17,955 bases of DNA from Nitrospirae bacterium CG2_30_53_67 (lineage in GTDB: Bacteria; CG2-30-53-67): NCBI GenBank assembly GCA_001873285.1, contig MNYV01000111.1, positions 1 to 17,955 of the forward strand. The letters run 5' to 3'. Below, piece after piece: positions 8,494-15,190 of the stretch. Position 1 is the first letter of the stretch; the number at the start of each line of letters is the position of its first letter. Below the pieces are notes generated by a model. The model saw nothing but the letters and a program-made list of their open reading frames with translations. It was not told the DNA's origin and did no database searches. The translations under genes were made by a program, and so were the position numbers.

Positions 8494-8615
8494 GAACAAA
8501 GGGGACAAAGGGGAGGGAACAAAGGGGACGCAACCCTTTTCATGTCTCGCAACCAATTAGACCGATCTTCTCTTGTTTCCGATAGGGGAATAGGGACACA
8601 GAGGATAGGCGGGTT
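8494..8615. terminator. Spacer between convergent genes with a possible terminator
   Basis: GGAACAAAGGGGAC is present twice (8493-8506 and 8516-8529). AAAGGG (8521-8526) pairs with CCCTTT (8534-8539), followed by a fourth T, giving a weak stem that could act on both strands between the converging membrane-protein and GAF genes. The stem is short, so terminator function is tentative. The sequence also resembles decayed repeat flanks seen at 3310-3440. Confidence 0.3.
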
Positions 8616-10946
8616 TCAGTTTCTCGATCCGAGGCGAAGCCGGTTGGCCTGGTGGAGGATGGTATCCAGATCGGCGCCGTCTTCGGGGTAGAGGGCGTAC
8701 CCCAGTTTGAAGTTCAGTTCCACGGCGGACAGGGCGGACCCCGGCTGTTTCTTTTTTTTGCGGATCGCACGGATCAGCCTGATGCTGAGATCTCGGATCT
8801 GCTCTACAGACTCCGGGAAAAGGATGCTGAATTTCAACGGGCCGGTGCGGGCCAGGGTGTCGTATTCCCGGATCTTTTCCTTAAGGATGTCGCAGACCTC
8901 GATGAGAATGTTGTTCCGCATCTCCACGTCGTACTGTTCGATGCCCGGTTTCTGATAGCTCCAGCAGAGGGTCAGGAGAATGAATCCCCTCTTGTATCGC
9001 TTAGAGCGGTTGATCTCGTTTTCAATCTCTTTATGGAAGGCGGTTTCATTGGGGAGGCCGGTGAGCTTGTCGTAGTTCAGGAAGATCCTGGACTGGTCGC
9101 TCCCCCGGGCATTGACCAGGGCCTTCTCCACGTAGAGGACGAATTTTTTAAAGATCTCCATATCCTCGTCGCCGAAGGAGGTCGCGTGGAAGGAGCCCTT
9201 GGGGATCTTGTCATAGATGGAGAGGACCCCCTGGACGATCCCGTTCCCCATGACGGGGAGGGCGATCACGGACTTGACCACCCTGCCGAATCTTTCGTAA
9301 CCTTTTTTCTCTCTCAGGTCCAGGATATGAACAGGCCCCTTCGTCTGCTCGGCCTCTGATGAGATCTCCTTGTCCAGTTCCATGATCTTGTCACGGATTT
9401 CCTCCTCCCACATGGAGTAGGTCGAGCGGATCTTCATCTCCCCGCCTTTCTCCCGAAGACGAAGGATGCAGCCGTCCGCATCCATGATCATGGCCGCTGA
9501 GGGGGGAATCAACTCCATGAGCTTGTTAAGATCAATGATGGAGAGGATGTTGATCCCGGCTTCGTTGATGGCCTCAATCTTCGTCGCCCGCAGGTTTGCG
9601 CTGTCTTCCTTCTGCGCGCTCTTGACGGTATCGGAGAGATTCCATCCGATCTCACGGAGCAGGGACTCCTCGTCCTCGGCAAGACCCCTGGGCGAAATCA
9701 CCTGGATGTTCATGACGCCGGTGATCTGGCCTTCCGAAACCAGGGGGATGGACATGAACGCCTTTTTCGCCTTGGAATCCAGGCTCGGGTGCTCCTTGAG
9801 GATCACCACTTCCTGCTCTTTCGCCGCCCAGCCGTCTATGCCTTCGTCCAGCAGTATCCTGTAATGGTCCGATGCCGTGAAGTTTCTGAGACTGGTTGCC
9901 TTCAGCGCCAGTTCCTTGGTGTTCTTGTCAAAGAGATAAATGGAGCAGACGCTTTTCTGAAAATGTTCTGAAATGGTCTTGCAGACTCTGCTTAAGCGTT
10001 CATCGAGCGGATCCTGAGAGTTGAGAATCTGGTTGAGCTCCTTCCAGATCACAAAGGTTTGCGCATTCTCCTTGAGGACTTGGTACTCCTGGGACTTGAG
10101 CAGGATCTCTGCATCGAAGGCGGCCAGCTTCGAGATGAAGGAGAGGTCCTCGCCGGTGAAACCGTCAATGCTTTTCAGGTTGTTGAGATTCAGGACGCCT
10201 ACCGTCGAACCGTTGATGGTCAGGGGAACACAAAGCGCCGATTTGATCTCCTCACGCTCGCGCAGGATCTTGAAGACGCTGTCGTCCGCCTTGCCGGAGA
10301 GGAGCAGAGGCTTACCTTCCAGGGCCACCTTGCCGGCGACCCCCTCCCCAAGCTTGCATCGGATGCTGGGGATCACTTCCGCAGGGATTCCCATGGCCAC
10401 TTCAACCTTCAAGACATTTTCCATGGGGTCCAGCAGCATGAGTGAGCCGTTGTCGGCCCCGGTGGATTCGATGGCCACCTTCAGGATCAGGGAGGTCACC
10501 TGTTTTCTGTCCGTGGTGAGGTTGACCGCTTCCACGATCTCGTTTAAGCTTGTGAGGAGCTTGGAATACCTGCTGCCTCCCTCAGGGATTTTCTCCTCCT
10601 CTTTTCCCTTGTATTCCCAGAGAAGGCGCGCGCTGAGAGCGCTGATGATCTCCACGGACTTGAATTCCTGTTTTTCCAGGAAGGCCCGTGCCTGAGGATC
10701 CGAAGAGGCGTCGATGATGATGCCGAGGCCGTCTTCCGACAGGAGGTCTTTCCATTCAGAGCAGATTCGGATGTCATACTTTTGCGCCAGCCGGAACCCG
10801 AGTTCATCGAGCTTGTAGATCATGGCGTCCTTGTTGGGTTCCACAATCAGCTTGACCTGGACAGTCGGGTCTTTCTCAAGGAGCGGAAGGAGGCCCAATG
10901 CCTGCTTATTTCCTCCGACGATGGCGATTTTCTTTCTCTGTTTCAT
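8616..10946 (-). CDS. Rossmann-like / triple-GAF / degenerate-GGDEF signalling protein
   Basis: This 776-residue cytoplasmic protein has no membrane segments. Residues 1-110 look like a nucleotide-binding Rossmann fold (KIAIVGGNKQALGLL, later GIIIDASSD). Three GAF-type sensor domains follow at about 126-287, 297-442 and 455-612, the first with GSLMLLD and GEGVAGKVA. Residues 625-776 are a GGDEF-domain homologue, with DKLTGLPN at 626-633 and the terminal QANRLRLGSRN. The active-site loop that should read GGDEF reads GPLKF (702-706), and the usual metal-binding LDIDxFK is LTLCWSY. Diguanylate cyclase activity is therefore not expected, and a GTP-binding or purely structural role is more likely. 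It is the second gene of an operon, 17 bp after the pseudo-receiver gene. Its 3' end is repeated at 3798-3827. Confidence 0.85.
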   Translation of the reverse strand: MKQRKKIAIVGGNKQALGLLPLLEKDPTVQVKLIVEPNKDAMIYKLDELGFRLAQKYDIRICSEWKDLLSEDGLGIIIDASSDPQARAFLEKQEFKSVEIISALSARLLWEYKGKEEEKIPEGGSRYSKLLTSLNEIVEAVNLTTDRKQVTSLILKVAIESTGADNGSLMLLDPMENVLKVEVAMGIPAEVIPSIRCKLGEGVAGKVALEGKPLLLSGKADDSVFKILREREEIKSALCVPLTINGSTVGVLNLNNLKSIDGFTGEDLSFISKLAAFDAEILLKSQEYQVLKENAQTFVIWKELNQILNSQDPLDERLSRVCKTISEHFQKSVCSIYLFDKNTKELALKATSLRNFTASDHYRILLDEGIDGWAAKEQEVVILKEHPSLDSKAKKAFMSIPLVSEGQITGVMNIQVISPRGLAEDEESLLREIGWNLSDTVKSAQKEDSANLRATKIEAINEAGINILSIIDLNKLMELIPPSAAMIMDADGCILRLREKGGEMKIRSTYSMWEEEIRDKIMELDKEISSEAEQTKGPVHILDLREKKGYERFGRVVKSVIALPVMGNGIVQGVLSIYDKIPKGSFHATSFGDEDMEIFKKFVLYVEKALVNARGSDQSRIFLNYDKLTGLPNETAFHKEIENEINRSKRYKRGFILLTLCWSYQKPGIEQYDVEMRNNILIEVCDILKEKIREYDTLARTGPLKFSILFPESVEQIRDLSIRLIRAIRKKKKQPGSALSAVELNFKLGYALYPEDGADLDTILHQANRLRLGSRN

Positions 10947-10963
10947 AGGTCCCGTTGAGAGAG

Positions 10964-11803
10964 TCAGGGTTTGCGGTGCTCTTCAATGACCCCTTTTTCG
11001 AAGAGTTCCTTGATCCCCTCGCTATGAAGCAACCTGCCGGGGGCAGCCGATGCGGTCTTGCCCTGGGTGTTGTTGGCCATGGAGATCTTGTTTTCGTCCA
11101 GCCAGCACATGGCTTCCATGACCAGGTTGGTCGGAGAGAGATGGATGGACCGGATCTTCGATGTGATATGGTGATGAATGATGAAGATTCCATCCTGTAT
11201 CGAGAGGAGATCGAAGAGGGCCTCCTTGCCGAAGAGCCTCCCGCACACGGCATGGATCACTTCTCCACCCTCGAAGTAGACCCTTCCTTCCTTGCCTTCA
11301 CCTTCGATCTGAATGACGGCCGTCTTTCTTCCCATGTCCAGAAGCTGTATCAGGTCGATCAGATGGATATCTTTCAGGTTCCCCTTGATGCCGTCATCCT
11401 TGGTCAGGGTGGAAATACTGGAAAGGTTGGTTCTCCGCAGGACCGCCTTGATTCTGGCGATGAGTTCGTTCTCGTTGAAAGGTTTTGTGATGTAATCGTC
11501 GGCCCCTGCCTCCAGGGTGGAGATCTTGTCATGGATCAAGGTCCTGGAGGTCAGGAAGATGAAAGGGGTGTTCGAGATTTCAGGCGTCTTCCGGACCATC
11601 CGCATGAACTCCCTTCCATCCATATCCGCAAGGTTGATCTCGGAAAGGATCAGGTCGGGCTTGTTCTTGACGGTCAACTGCATGGCGAGTTCAAAACTGT
11701 GCGCAAAGTGAATCACGAAGCCGTTCTGGAGCAGGGCCTCTTTCACGATCCGAAGTGTTTGTGCGTCACTCTCTGCAACAAGAATCTCGTGGCCGATCAG
11801 CAT
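10964..11803 (-). CDS. Pseudo-receiver with PATAN (DUF4388) domain
   Basis: This 279-residue cytoplasmic response-regulator-like protein has a receiver fold at residues 1-125 and a DUF4388/PATAN domain at about 138-250 (GNLKDIHLIDLIQLL, then GRVYFEGGEVIHA). The receiver keeps T85 and K107, but the phospho-acceptor aspartate is E55 (LILSEINLADMDG) and the acidic pair is E11/S12. It cannot be phosphorylated in the normal way and may mimic the phosphorylated state. PATAN-receiver proteins of cyanobacteria act by protein-protein contact in type IV pilus control, so a similar binding role is plausible here but unproven. A frame-extending ATG at 11863 exists, but it lies at or upstream of the transcription start predicted from the promoter at 11866-11894, so ATG 11803 is chosen. 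SD support is weak at either start. Confidence 0.85.
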   Translation of the reverse strand: MLIGHEILVAESDAQTLRIVKEALLQNGFVIHFAHSFELAMQLTVKNKPDLILSEINLADMDGREFMRMVRKTPEISNTPFIFLTSRTLIHDKISTLEAGADDYITKPFNENELIARIKAVLRRTNLSSISTLTKDDGIKGNLKDIHLIDLIQLLDMGRKTAVIQIEGEGKEGRVYFEGGEVIHAVCGRLFGKEALFDLLSIQDGIFIIHHHITSKIRSIHLSPTNLVMEAMCWLDENKISMANNTQGKTASAAPGRLLHSEGIKELFEKGVIEEHRKP

Positions 11804-11865
11804 GGCGGATCCCGTCAGGAACGTGTTGAAAAACCTTAAAAATATCAAATATTTATTCTTCATTC

Positions 11866-11894
11866 ATTTTATGAAATTCCAGTTGGATTGTCAA
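11866..11894 (-). promoter_or_regulatory. Sigma70-type promoter for the pseudo-receiver/GAF operon
   Basis: Read on the minus strand, TTGACA (11889-11894, perfect -35) is followed by a 17-bp spacer and TAAAAT (11866-11871, five of six -10 matches). Transcription should begin near 11858-11860, leaving a leader of about 55 nt before ATG 11803. Confidence 0.75.
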
Positions 11895-11937
11895 TATTTT
11901 TGGAACGTTTGGAAAATTCCGGTTTAGATCCGGTCAG

Positions 11938-11951
11938 AACTCTTAAGAGTT
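11938..11951. promoter_or_regulatory. Perfect 14-bp palindrome in the divergent promoter region
   Basis: AACTCTTAAGAGTT is a perfect palindrome about 45 bp upstream of the minus-strand -35 and about 60 bp upstream of the plus-strand -35. A dimeric regulator could bind there and act on both transcription units. No regulator gene is visible nearby. Confidence 0.4.
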
Positions 11952-12013
11952 TCCAAAGGCCGGCAGACCTGGACTGAAAGGCCGCTTCTTGATGGGCCCT
12001 TTGTTTTCATCTG

Positions 12014-12042
12014 TTGCCTTTATACAGGGATCATTATATAAT
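12014..12042 (+). promoter_or_regulatory. Sigma70-type promoter for the TPR-like membrane protein
   Basis: TTGCCT (12014-12019, four of six -35 matches), a 17-bp spacer and a perfect TATAAT (12037-12042) predict transcription starting near 12050, about 55 nt before ATG 12106. The region after the -10 is A/T-rich. Confidence 0.6.
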
Positions 12043-12105
12043 ATAATAAAAAACAGGATGGCAGAGGTCTTGATTCACAACGTCATATCCAATGAGTGAT
12101 TTCCT

Positions 12106-13398
12106 ATGCGTGCTGTCAAAAGTTTTATCGGCATCTTCATCGTTGCGGTTTCCCTTATTCTTCTTTTTTTCCCTGCGGGCGGACACGCTGAGACCCTGAT
12201 CGTTCTCAAGGATGGGCGCCGGATCAAGGTAGAGAATTTCTGGCGGGAAAATGAGATGGTGAAGTATCAGAGCTATGGGGGGATCGTGGGTATCCCGGGT
12301 GAGGACGTGGAACGGATCATCACGCCTGATATGGTTGCATTCGATGAAGCACAGGGGGTCCATACCATAGATGCCTATGAGCAGTTCCTGAGGAAATATC
12401 CCCAGAGTTCACTCGTTGCCGATGCGCGTGACCGGATCAGCGCGTTGACATTTGAAAAGGTCAAACAGATCCATTCGGCCCAGGCCTATCTCGACTATAT
12501 CAGGAGAAATCCCCAAAGCGCCTTCCTTCAGGAGGCCAAGGAGAGGGCCGAAGATCTGGTTTTTCAGGAAGCCGTCGTCATCAATCAATTGGATCAGTTT
12601 CAGGAGTATCTTGAAATCTATCCTGAAGGAAAGTTCTCAAGGGCGGCACGGAAGGCCGTGGAGATCATTAAATACGACGCCGTCAAACAAAGCGTGAACA
12701 TCCCCGATATCGAGACCTACCTGCACGACTATCCGCAGAGCGCCTACCGGCGGGGTCTCGAAAACCGCCTGGCCCAATTGGTTTCCGAATCAGAGGCCAA
12801 GGCCAAGGCGAAAAAGGAACAGGAACTGAAAAAAAAGAAGCTTCAGGAATTGGAGGCAAAGAAGAGGCACAGGTTCTGGATGGTCTTGTTATCCGTGGCC
12901 GGCCTTCTATCTGTTTCCGTTCCCGCGGCCCTGTTTTTCGTTAAGAAACGAAAAGCGGGCATGACCGCATCGGGCAAGGGGGTCACGGAATCCAAGAAAG
13001 GGCTGCCCCAGGAGGAATACGGGCAGAAGTCCCCTTTCAAGAAGGAGCCTGTCCGTTATGAGGACCTGATCAGCACGCCGCGCAACAGGGACCCTCAGTC
13101 CGCTTCGGGTTCAGAAACGACCCTGGCATTGGACCATAAGACGCAGTTCTCCCTTCCCGAACCCGAGAAAAAGGGAGGATCGTCTTCAGAAGAAGAAACG
13201 GATCCGTTAAAGGATCAGTTTGAGAATGCTTCGTTTGCAAAAGAGGAAACCGCCATTCCTATGGGTTACAAAGAAGACAAGGGGCCTGACGAGAAACCGT
13301 CTTCATACGAAAGGACGATTGATCTTTCGGATCATGAGACCGATTTCAATCTGGAATTGGAGGATGTTCCGGAGGAGACCGAAGGGAAAGAGACTTAG
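12106..13398 (+). CDS. Membrane-anchored TPR-like repeat protein with acidic tail
   Basis: I do not know a named family for this 430-residue protein, but its layout is clear. A signal peptide (1-28, ending GHA) is followed by a small beta domain at 29-72 (TLIVLKDGRRIKVENFW...GGIVGIPGEDVERI). Four helical-hairpin repeats with an exact 37-residue spacing start at 90, 127, 164 and 201, each with a core like AYxxFLRKYPQS. A Lys/Glu/Ala-rich coiled coil (230-256) precedes a membrane helix (about 257-279), a KKRK stop-transfer and a polar acidic tail (283-430). The repeats should face the periplasm and the tail the cytoplasm. The tail holds two related motifs (338-350 and 403-416) of the form T-[LI]-x-L-D-H-x-T-x-F-x-L. 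The gene is divergent from the pseudo-receiver operon. No strong SD is seen. Its TAG stop lies on the edge of a MITE-like element. Confidence 0.75.
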   Translation: MRAVKSFIGIFIVAVSLILLFFPAGGHAETLIVLKDGRRIKVENFWRENEMVKYQSYGGIVGIPGEDVERIITPDMVAFDEAQGVHTIDAYEQFLRKYPQSSLVADARDRISALTFEKVKQIHSAQAYLDYIRRNPQSAFLQEAKERAEDLVFQEAVVINQLDQFQEYLEIYPEGKFSRAARKAVEIIKYDAVKQSVNIPDIETYLHDYPQSAYRRGLENRLAQLVSESEAKAKAKKEQELKKKKLQELEAKKRHRFWMVLLSVAGLLSVSVPAALFFVKKRKAGMTASGKGVTESKKGLPQEEYGQKSPFKKEPVRYEDLISTPRNRDPQSASGSETTLALDHKTQFSLPEPEKKGGSSSEEETDPLKDQFENASFAKEETAIPMGYKEDKGPDEKPSSYERTIDLSDHETDFNLELEDVPEETEGKET

Positions 13399-13563
13399 TG
13401 GCCCTATTCGTAAATACGGTGGCATTCGAGTGCCGTAGGGGGGCGGTCGGATCAAAGTTTCGCTCCTTGCGGTGTACCAAAGGGGTACGCCTCAGTCGCG
13501 CGCTTTAATGAAACCGCCCTACGACCCTCTCGGTACGTCACCATATTTACGAACAGGACCACT
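13397..13563 (+). mobile_element. MITE-like inverted-repeat element, copy A
   Basis: This 167-bp element has terminal inverted repeats of about 23 bp, with outer ends AGTGGCCCTATTCGTAAATA and its partner ending ACAGGACCACT. Inner segments GTAGGGGGGCGGT and ACCGCCCTACG are also complementary, so the whole element can fold into a long hairpin. It has no coding capacity. A second copy in opposite orientation lies at 14992-15177. No target duplication is obvious. The element begins inside the TAG stop codon of the upstream gene. Confidence 0.75.
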
Positions 13564-13586
13564 TGTTTTTAAATCCCCGCAGTTTT

Positions 13587-13799
13587 GGGTGTGCGGCAAA
13601 TTTATGGGTAAATATTTCTCTGGCAGCGTCATTCCCCGACCCCCGATCGTAGTCGAGGGCAGGCTCGATCGGGGAATCCATGGTTCGACAAGCTCACCAT
13701 GACAATTGTCACCCTGAGCCTGTCGAAGGGTGGATTGTCCGGTCGGGCCTGTCCTCCGATCCCCCGATCCAGTCGGAGGACAGGCATTTTTGTCGCAGA
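13587..13799. repeat. Composite hairpin repeat block flanked by 12-bp direct repeats
   Basis: CCCCGCAGTTTT occurs on both sides (13575-13586 and 13800-13811). Between them are GTCATTCCCCGAC...GGGGAATCCA, GTTCGACAAGCTCACCATGAC, GTCACCCTGAGCCTGTCGAA and a 12-bp stem at its end. These are cores of well-known non-coding intergenic repeats. The direct repeats suggest insertion into a single CCCCGCAGTTTT target. The minus-strand ORF across the block is a repeat translation, not a gene. Confidence 0.55.
13748..13791 (+). terminator. Probable rho-independent terminator
   Basis: A perfect 12-bp G+C-rich stem (13748-13759 with 13773-13784) has a 13-nt loop and is followed by CATTTTT. It would end transcription entering from the 12106-13398 gene and insulate the asd promoter 28 bp downstream. 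It also forms part of the repeat block. Confidence 0.6.
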
Positions 13800-13818
13800 C
13801 CCCGCAGTTTTTATCCTC

Positions 13819-13848
13819 TTGACACTCCGTGTCTGAAGAAAGTATGAT
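13819..13848 (+). promoter_or_regulatory. Sigma70-type promoter for asd
   Basis: A perfect TTGACA (13819-13824), an 18-bp spacer and TATGAT (13843-13848, five of six) predict transcription starting near 13855, giving a leader of about 98 nt. The leader is too short for a lysine riboswitch and has no obvious attenuator. Confidence 0.7.
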
Positions 13849-13952
13849 CATCCCACTCGATTCGATATCTTGATAAAAGCGGACCATGATGTCTGTAAGA
13901 GCCTATTTTACCATGATTTTAATGAATTATTAATAGTGTCACAGGAGCGTTC

Positions 13953-14963
13953 ATGCAAAAGAAAGACCGGTATCATGTTGCCGTTGTGGGTGCAACCGGC
14001 GCCGTAGGCAACGAGATGATCTCCATCCTCGATGAGAGGAAATTTCCGGTGGGCGATCTGCGTCTTCTGGCTTCCTCGAGGTCCATAGGGAAAACGCTTT
14101 CCTTTAAGGGCAGGGATCATGATGTGGAGGAGTTGAAAGAGACCTCGTTTGAAGGGGTGGATCTTGCTCTTTTTTCCGCCGGAGCATCCAGGAGTCTTCA
14201 ATTCGCGCCCATCGCCGTAAAAAGCGGGGCCGTGGTCGTGGATAACAGCAGCGCATTCCGTACGGATCCCGATATCCCTCTGGTGGTTCCGGAGGTGAAT
14301 GCGCCGGCCCTGGCGCGCCACCATGGGATCATCGCCAATCCCAACTGCTCCACCATCCAGATGGTTGTTGCCTTGAAGCCGATCCATGACGTGGCGAAGA
14401 TCCGAAGGATCGTGGTGACCACGTTCCAGGCGGTCTCCGGCACGGGGCAGAAGGCCATGGATGAACTTTTGGATCAGACCCGTTCCCTGCTCTCTTTCAG
14501 GGAAGTCGTCCACAAGGTCTATCCCCATCAGATCGCCTTCAACTGTCTGCCGCACATCGACGTATTTCTTCCGAACGGTTATTCCAAAGAAGAGATGAAG
14601 ATGGTGAACGAGACGAGAAAGATTCTGGAAGACGACAGCATCGGTGTTACGGCGACCACGGTCCGGGTTCCGGTCTTCCGCTGTCATTCCGAATCGGTCA
14701 ATATCCAGACCGAAAAGAAGATTACGGCCGGCCAGGCGAGGGAATTGCTGGCGTATGCCGAAGGAGTCTGTGTGCTGGACGATCCGGCAAACCATATCTA
14801 CCCCATGGCCATCGACGCGGCCGGCAAGGACGAGACCTTTGTCGGAAGGATACGGGAAGACGAATCCATAGAGAACGGGCTCAACCTGTGGATTGTTTCG
14901 GACAATCTCCGGAAAGGCGCCGCCTTGAATGCCGTTCAGATCGCCGAACGCCTTATTTCCTGA
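13953..14963 (+). CDS. asd: Aspartate-semialdehyde dehydrogenase
   Basis: Asd reduces aspartyl-4-phosphate to aspartate-4-semialdehyde with NADPH, the branch point to lysine/diaminopimelate, threonine and methionine. The 336-residue length is typical. The dinucleotide-binding motif GATGAVG is at residues 13-19. The catalytic cysteine C132 sits in NPNCST, and the active-site histidine H245 in RCHSES. VVDNSSAFR and the QAVSGTGQKA segment are also family signatures. AGGAG (13943-13947) lies five bases before the ATG. The gene has its own promoter and stands alone, enclosed by two inverted MITE-like elements. No U-rich terminator is seen after the stop, so read-through toward tldD is possible. 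Confidence 0.95.
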   Translation: MQKKDRYHVAVVGATGAVGNEMISILDERKFPVGDLRLLASSRSIGKTLSFKGRDHDVEELKETSFEGVDLALFSAGASRSLQFAPIAVKSGAVVVDNSSAFRTDPDIPLVVPEVNAPALARHHGIIANPNCSTIQMVVALKPIHDVAKIRRIVVTTFQAVSGTGQKAMDELLDQTRSLLSFREVVHKVYPHQIAFNCLPHIDVFLPNGYSKEEMKMVNETRKILEDDSIGVTATTVRVPVFRCHSESVNIQTEKKITAGQARELLAYAEGVCVLDDPANHIYPMAIDAAGKDETFVGRIREDESIENGLNLWIVSDNLRKGAALNAVQIAERLIS

Positions 14964-14991
14964 GAGATGTTGAGGGTCGCTGCTCGCTCGA

Positions 14992-15177
14992 AGTGGTCCT
15001 GTTCGTAAATATGGTAACGTACCGACTTGTACTCGGTTTACCGGTAGAGGGTCATAGGGTGGTTTCATCAAGGGGCGTGACTGAGACGTACCCCCTGTGG
15101 TACGTCGCAAGGAGCGGAACGCCGATGAGACCGCCCTACGGCCCTCGAATGCGACTGTATTTACGAATAGGGCCGCT
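14992..15177 (-). mobile_element. MITE-like inverted-repeat element, copy B (inverted)
   Basis: This 186-bp copy aligns with the reverse complement of 13397-13563 over its whole length, except for an extra segment of about 20 bp near CTTGTACTCGGTTTACC. It has the same terminal repeats: AGTGGTCCTGTTCGTAAATA at its left, TATTTACGAATAGGGCCGCT at its right. It ends immediately before the AAGG ribosome-binding sequence of tldD. The open frame through it is not coding. Confidence 0.75.
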
Positions 15178-15190
15178 AAGGTTTCAGGCC

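Larger units (their letters stand above)
7577..8507. repeat. Tandem duplication of about 465 bp with nested 75-bp repeats
   Basis: Two head-to-tail units (about 7577-8041 and 8042-8507) begin at GGCATT(A/T)ATCTAC and end at TTTTAGGAACAAAGG. Each unit holds one membrane-protein gene. Inside each, a segment starting CTCGTGATCGTCATCG recurs 75 bp later, so the repeat is nested at two scales. GGAACAAAGG occurs at 8034-8043, 8493-8502 and 8516-8525, marking the unit borders and a short extra tail. Confidence 0.8.

Noticed and set aside
10955-11839. Plus-strand ORF of 294 codons opposite the pseudo-receiver gene
   Set aside because: It is a shadow of a well-supported receiver-PATAN gene.
13519-13887. 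Minus-strand ORF of 122 codons
   Set aside because: The peptide LRQAQGDNCHGELVEPW is the usual spurious translation of dispersed intergenic repeats. The ORF spans the MITE end and a terminator stem.
13855-13952. Lysine riboswitch in the asd leader
   Set aside because: The leader is about 98 nt, shorter than known lysine riboswitches, and no matching conserved core is visible.
13908-15110. Minus-strand ORF of 400 codons opposite asd
   Set aside because: It is antisense to a clear asd gene and ends inside MITE copy B. The peptide lacks recognisable domains.
14888-15190. N-terminal extension of tldD
   Set aside because: It runs through the end of asd and MITE copy B. TldD homology starts at 15191.
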